From the NCBI RefSeq assembly GCF_019578655.1, contig NC_063263.1, forward strand, positions 3,162,001-3,226,000: 64,000 nt of DNA, read 5' to 3'. The DNA is from Ricinus communis. Its lineage: Eukaryota; Streptophyta; Magnoliopsida; Malpighiales; Euphorbiaceae. Numbering within the stretch: the first letter of the stretch is position 1; each line of letters opens with the position of its first letter. The translations under genes were made by a program, and so were the position numbers. Below, piece after piece: positions 59,028 through 64,000 of the stretch. A model generated the notes under the pieces. That model did not search any database. It saw only the letters and a program-made list of their open reading frames with translations, and was not told the origin of the DNA.

Positions 59028-60573
59028 TGTTTGGTATCAATTGGATATAAATTACTAATGTTTGGTACCAATTGGATATAATTATCCAATGTTTGGTACC
59101 AATTTGATATAGTTTGATACCAATTGGATATAAAAGAACACAGTTTGGTACCAATTGGGTATACTTACAAGCATAAGTAAATGAGAAGAATGACATACTT
59201 ACAGGCAGTTTTTCCCTTCTTGTAGAAACAGCAGCACCATGAAACCCCTTGCTGTGGCCCTTAGCACCACAAACTGTGCATGTCATCATAGAGCCCTTCT
59301 TGGTGACCTTACCATTTCTGATTAGATCCTCCATCTCTTCTTCCTCTAACTTTCTCTTTCTAGCAGGTATGCCTTTTCTAGGTTTTATTGGTTTGAGGGG
59401 TAAGACTGGTGGGGTAGTTGCCTTAGGCCAAAATTCTTTACTGGTGGTTGGGTTAATCAAATGACTATAGCATTTTAGGTATGTTTGAACCTTGTAGAAG
59501 TCATGTATATAAAATTGTATTTGGCCCAAATATAACCTGGTTTCTGCTTTGATTGATGAGCTCTTCACAGCATCCTTGAATTGTTTGAAGGAATTGAAGA
59601 GCATTCCAATCTTGAAGCAGGGATTTGCCATGTCAGTCTCGTCATTAAACACAGGCCATCTCTGCTTCCTTGAATCTGCATCACTGTCTTCAAATGAGGA
59701 GCATGACAACAGCTCATCTGATGGACCATAAACTGTGGCATCTGTTTCTTCAGACAACTCCTCAGCAGGTTGCCTAGCACTTCTAGAACCAAATGGTCTA
59801 TCCCTCTCAAGCTTCTTATCAACAAACTCATCAAACATGGCATCATCATCTGCATCTTCATCCCTTAGGTCATAATCAGAGTCCACAAACTCACTGTCCT
59901 CTGAATCTGCATCACTATCCTTGTGAGTCATCATCCTTATTTTCCACGTACCTCCTCCCATTTCTCCAACTTTTGCCCCAGCCTTCTTGTTTTCTTTTGT
60001 TTCACACTTATCCCTACTAAATATATGCATTAATTTAGAACCTTCCACAACCATTGCCATTTCTAAGGCATCCTTATCAGTTTCAAGGCTTCTCAACCCA
60101 TCACTCATACTCTTTGTAGGATCCTTCCACATAATCAGCTTTGTTTCAGGATTTATTCCTAGCTTTCTAGCCATTGAATCAATTTCTATCCTGGATATCT
60201 TATCTAAACTATAAAAATCCATAGCTCCTATATCCCATAGCTTAGGTTGACATCTACCATCAACTCCATAATCATGCCAATATAAATTGAAGTATTCGGA
60301 ATTAGGCACTGCAAAATAAATTAAAAATATGAAACAACCACACACAAGTAGTGTTTATAAACAAACATCATCAACATTCTTTGCATTTTTAAAAAGGAAT
60401 TAGGGAAAACCCTAGCCCTTGCATTGTTAACTTCCAAATAAATGCAGCATGCATTACTCAATGAAAGATGCAAAATAGCTTTCAATAACCACATAATAAC
60501 TATCGGCCCGCTTGTACTTACAGTATAGTGGTGGGTCTTCGGCTTTATCCCTTACTCACCAGTCGAGTGTCAT
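58999..60573 (-). pseudogene. MuDR-type transposase, catalytic core deleted
   Basis: A first exon likely starts at ATG 60573 (MTLDW, then a stop at 60558-60556) and ends before GTAAGT at 60521. The second exon begins after a TTTGCAG acceptor, at 60308, with PNSEYFNLYWHDYG. It includes the PB1-like N-terminal domain of plant MuDR transposases, a long acidic region, and the DNA-binding start WPVFNDETDMANPCFKIGML. From about KDAVKSS the sequence jumps directly to C-terminal motifs (FYIHDFYKVQTYLKCYSHLI, FWPKA) and a zinc knuckle CTVCGAKGHSKGFH. The intervening DDE and most of the SWIM region is absent. It therefore cannot transpose itself but might still bind DNA. The first-exon stop adds to the damage. 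Confidence 0.8.
59004..59166. repeat. 31-bp minisatellite inside the MULE gene
   Basis: CCAATTGGATATA recurs at offsets of 31, 31, 31, 21 and 31 bases (59007, 59038, 59069, 59100, 59121, 59152). It is joined by GTTTGGTACC, a word also found in the terminal repeats. In the minus frame it adds repeated tryptophan/isoleucine-rich peptides to the transposase fragment. Confidence 0.85.
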
Positions 60574-60785
60574 TGTTCTACAATATTGTAATGTCCAGAT
60601 ACGAAGAAGAAGGTCAGAGACGAGAAACGAGAGATTCAAAGATTGTTGACAACGGAGGTGGAAGTCGAGCGGTTTGCATTGATTTTTGAGGTTTGGTACC
60701 AACGATTACTTTTGGGTTAGCTTAGAGGATGAAAACAATTTCATTACAATTTCTCTCAATTTTTTAGCTCAAATTAAATGTAATT

Positions 60786-61014
60786 AGTTAATTGCTGACT
60801 ATGATTAAGTTGTTAAGTCAGCAACAGATGTGGCAAGTGGTGTGTTATCATTCATAAATCCGGCAACCACATCAGCAAATAAGTGCCAGATTCCTCTTTA
60901 GTACTGACGGAAGATACAGAAATAATAGGAGTGGTACTAAAACGAAACAAATTGAAGGTTTGGTACCATTTGAAAAATAATATGAAGGTTTGGTACCAAC
61001 GGTGCATTTAACCC
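60786..61014. repeat. right terminal inverted repeat of the MULE
   Basis: This is an inverted copy of 57099-57330. It ends CATTTAACCC directly before the duplicated TATAAGTTTA. It lies about 280 bases upstream of the start codon of the next gene. Confidence 0.88.
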
Positions 61015-61024
61015 TATAAGTTTA

Positions 61025-61293
61025 CGCATCTGAGAGGTTTCTCCAAAAGTTTAGGAGGGCGATAGACTTTTTTTATCGAAATTATGGCGCCAATAGATAT
61101 ATTTTTATTTAAAATACTTATTAATTTGCGCAAAAAGAAATAGAATAGGGTTTGTTTGCTTCTTCTTCCGAACGCTAAGGGTGTACTTGCACCTTTTCCC
61201 TAAAGAAAATGCGAGGACAACTCTCAGTCAGTCCGACAGAATGAAACAAAAATGGTTGCGTCTATCAACTCAACATTTCGAATTTAGGAGGGA
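61025..61293 (+). promoter_or_regulatory. promoter/leader of the right-edge gene with an E2F-like site
   Basis: The short interval between the MULE and the start codon contains GGCGCCAAT at 61086-61094. On the minus strand this reads ATTGGCGC, fitting the E2F consensus WTTSSCSS. A short upstream ORF begins at 61208 and another at 61239. The transcription start is not known, so whether these ORFs are transcribed is open. Confidence 0.35.
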
Positions 61294-63213
61294 ATGAAGT
61301 GTGAAAAGCCGAAAGAGAGAAAGAGTAACACTGGGAAGCCAAAAATAATGGCCACTAACCTCTCAAGCTTAATACACGAACTCCGAGAACGCATAGCCGC
61401 ATCCTCTTCCACGCCACCCAACACCATCGATGATGATGCATTGGGGAACAGATTCCGTGCCGTCCTTCCTAATCTTCTTCACTCCTACGTCGTTCCCTCT
61501 TCCTCAGGTATCTTAATCCCTAATTTTTCCGTTTTGAGAGATTCGATTGAACGATTCTCTTTTTATTCTTACTAAAAAAACTTATTAGTTGCTTTATCTG
61601 TTGAAAATTTCAATTTCTTGCAGCTAGTGAGCGAGAGGTTATTGCTGTATTGAAGTTAATTTCTCATATTGCTAAAAATTTTCCTGGCGTTTTTTACCAT
61701 GGGAAGGCTAGTGCTGTGCTACCGGTGATTGGTAGGATAATTCCATTCTTCGCGGAACCTGCATTTGGGTGAGTGATTTTTAACATTACTGGTTGATAAT
61801 TTTTTTGATAGGGTTTACAATCAATAGTATAATAGTTGAAGTTATTGTATCTATCTTTTTTTCTCTTTTGTGATATTGAGATTCCAAGTATGGAGATATG
61901 TTTCTATATGATATTCCACGAAGCATTTTTTTACCTTGTTTGGAATGTTTAAGCATGTAAGAATTCCGTTCAATTGAATTCTATTTAGTCATTTTCTGTT
62001 GTTTGGGAACCTACTAGTTGCTAGAATTCAATTATTTCAACTTACAAAAGAGGCACGTTGAAAAAGAAATGAAATCATGTTAAAAGTGAAATGATGTTAC
62101 AAGAATTCTATTCAACTGAACTCTTGCTCATGATCTGTTTGAACCAAGGCCCTAATAGTTGGAAGTGCTTACTAAAAGGGAAGTTCTGCTTTACAACATA
62201 CTAAAGACACCGCCAATTTAATTTAAACTATTTCCTGAAAATTGATTAATTAATGATTTTTGTCAAATAATAAGTCTATACTTGTATTCATATAGTTCTT
62301 AGTAACTATCTATTTGAGAACTGCTATGTTTCAGCTCACGTCATGGAGTAATTTTTGAAACGGTTGGATCTCTATTATCATTGCTTCGTATTGGAGCACG
62401 AGACACGTACTGTAAATTTTTCATAGATGCCATGTTGGCTGTTGAAGGTAAGAAACACCTTTATATAATTGTCTCTTATTAGGGGAAGAAATGATCCAGT
62501 CATGCATCTGGTATGTCTCTATTATATTTTCACAATTTCATCGACGAGGTATAAACATATGTAAAGTTAACATTTCTTCTTCTGCATTCAGATCTTTTGT
62601 ATGCAGCATCGCTTTCTGTTGAAGCCAAAAATATTCCAGTTTCTGCTACAGTAACTCTGAAGTGTTTCTGTAAGTCCTTTGCTGGTGTTCTCAGTGATCC
62701 TACTTGTCTAAGTGATGTTCCTGCAATCAGTAAACCCCAGGATGGTTCTGGTATCCTGATCAACATTACCAGCAAAAAGAGGTGGCAACCATTTGCAACT
62801 TGGATGATTAAGCTTATTAGCAAATGCTTAACTGAAGGAACTTTATATGTGGAGGGACTCATTAATATGTCAAATGTTTGGGCTGCCTGTTCTCTCTTGT
62901 GCTATGGAGATGCTGACTTGCATATGGTGGGCATAAACATTTTCTACAACTTGACAATATTAGCTTCTTTAATTTAGTATAACGGGCATTTGGATGTAAT
63001 TATTGGAAAATATTGTTTTAATTGGTTTATTCATATTCATTGTGTGAACTTTTGTGATAGTTGTCTGACAGTTAAAATTTTGTGGAAGGCTTGTTTTGAC
63101 TTTGCACGCATAATCGGATCATTGATATATGATGACATCATTCCTCATGAGAATTTAATCCAGTCAATAGCTGCAATATTAAGTAAGGACAAAGAGGGAC
63201 TTCCAGTATTCAG
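61294..63213 (+). CDS. uncharacterised helical (ARM-like) protein, 5' part, continues past the window
   Basis: Five exons join in frame with GT-AG introns: 61294-61507, 61624-61768, 62335-62447, 62592-62926 and 63089-63213. The start may be ATG 61294 or the in-frame ATG 61348 (better context, AATAATGGCC). The product begins MATNLSSLIHELRERIAASS from the second ATG. It continues with SEREVIAVLKLISHIAKNFPG, VIFETVGSLLSLLRIGARDTY, ATVTLKCFCKSFAG and KRWQPFATWMIKLISKCLTEG. The regular leucine/isoleucine helices resemble armadillo/HEAT-repeat proteins. I do not recognise the family and give no function. The last exon ends in a split codon, so the gene continues; later exons are not identified with confidence before the right edge. 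Confidence 0.7.
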
Positions 63214-64000
63214 GTATGTGTTTGGACTTACAATGAGAGATATCTTTAATGGTGCATTGAGAAAATCAACCTGGTAGAACAATGGCTGAAAGAGATTTCT
63301 TTTTTACTATTAGGTGCAATTTTTTATTAGGAAGCCAGAGAATGAATTCTTTATTAGATAGTCTCATTTATATGCTGTAGCTTCTTGATTGCTTGTCATG
63401 GTTGGTAAATTTGGCTCTTAGGTAGGTGATTCTGATAAACTGCTGTTGAACCTCTATGCCCCACATAATCAATGAACAGCCACAATTTTACATCATATGA
63501 CTTTAAATCTAAGATTTTCATGTGTAACTGTAACTGCCTTCAATATGATTGTTTAGTTGCATTGTTGGTTTTTGGATTTATCTGGAAAACATATCGAATT
63601 ATCTTTCAATACATCTCCAATTTTATTATCCTGCTATAATCTAAGGTTCAATCTTCTAAGTAACTCTACAAAGTCGTCAGAAAACTCAAGTGAAAATTTA
63701 CAACACTTCTAATTATTTTTTTTTAAATTGTTAATCCTCGAGTTTATGTTACATTTATGGTTAGTTGCTCTACAATTTCTCTTCTTTTCAAGTCAGCACA
63801 TGTTTTCTTTATATTGAGGAAATATCATTGAAAGTATTTAGATTTTAGTTCTTTAGTCAAATTCTTGCAAAAATTGTATCAAATTCAATTTTCTATTGTA
63901 TTAAAGGCAACCTTCCATGGTGTCCTGCTAACATGATTGTAGTGATGGCCATGCTGTGAGATTGCGACTCTCTGCAACATAAGACTTTCTTGTGTTTTGA
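63214..64000 (+). other. intron of the right-edge gene (presumed)
   Basis: No further exon is convincingly recognised. The sequence after GTATGTG at 63214 is AT-rich with T-runs, like a plant intron, and probably continues beyond the window. Confidence 0.4.

Larger units (their letters stand above)
57089..61024 (-). mobile_element. Mutator-like element (MULE) with 10-bp target duplication and deleted transposase core
   Basis: The element (57099-61014, 3,916 bp) has ~230-bp terminal inverted repeats: GGGTTAAATGC.CCG.TGGTAC at 57099 and the same on the minus strand from 61014. It is flanked by an exact duplication of TATAAGTTTA (57089-57098 and 61015-61024). Because the outer TIR base is ambiguous, the duplication could be scored as 8 to 10 bp. 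A minus-strand gene inside encodes N- and C-terminal parts of a MuDR-type transposase without the DDE core. The long, well-matched TIRs and exact duplication mark it as younger than the retrotransposons here. Confidence 0.88.

Overview
The window is plant nuclear DNA. It is AT-rich, carries intron-containing genes with GT-AG introns, and is packed with degenerate plant-type retrotransposons (Athila-like Ty3/gypsy and Ty1/copia) and DNA transposons (MULE, hAT, CACTA, Tourist-like). The three host genes look like those of a eudicot; a Malpighiales or Euphorbiaceae genome is my guess, and nothing here proves it. No rRNA, CRISPR or bacterial feature is present, and I recognise no tRNA gene.

Layout. 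1-13.4 kb is a nest of Athila-like gypsy elements. A minus-strand gypsy scrap (1-~130) is followed by a 5'-truncated Athila-like polyprotein with its 3' ORF (~195-5575). That ORF is cut by a second Athila-like element, which has a 5' LTR (5576-7096), a tRNA-Asp-type primer site, gag, protease, RT/RNase H and integrase, but no recognisable 3' LTR. 13.4-18.8 kb is AT-rich and may hold 5' leader exons of the next gene. 18826-20934 is a two-exon O-fucosyltransferase-like gene. 21.3-25.6 kb holds two palindromic MULE-like elements; one contains a hAT-type miniature element with a perfect 8-bp target duplication. 26123-30733 is a five-exon mechanosensitive channel gene (MscS-like, MSL family). 32655-39887 is an old copia element with 5-bp target duplications, whose RNase H/3' end has been tandemly triplicated. 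40-43.7 kb holds a satellite-like repeat and a miniature element. 43.7-46 kb is a copia RT relic split by a solo Athila-type LTR. 48-49.7 kb carries CACTA-type subterminal repeats ending inside a minus-strand gypsy gag/protease relic, whose 5' LTR is at 52018-53273. 54.4-56.5 kb has two more miniature elements. 57099-61014 is a MULE with ~230-bp inverted repeats, a perfect 10-bp target duplication and a transposase lacking its catalytic core. 61294 to the right edge is the 5' part of a multi-exon, probably alpha-helical (ARM-like) gene of unknown function.

The three host genes are unrelated, each with its own promoter, and the repeats fill the gaps between them. I found no convincing new biological system. 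The observations most worth following are the recent triplication inside an otherwise old copia element, the array of palindromic repeats in that element's leader, the CACGGCCGTG-type palindrome clusters in the Athila-like elements, and the core-deleted MULE just upstream of the last gene.
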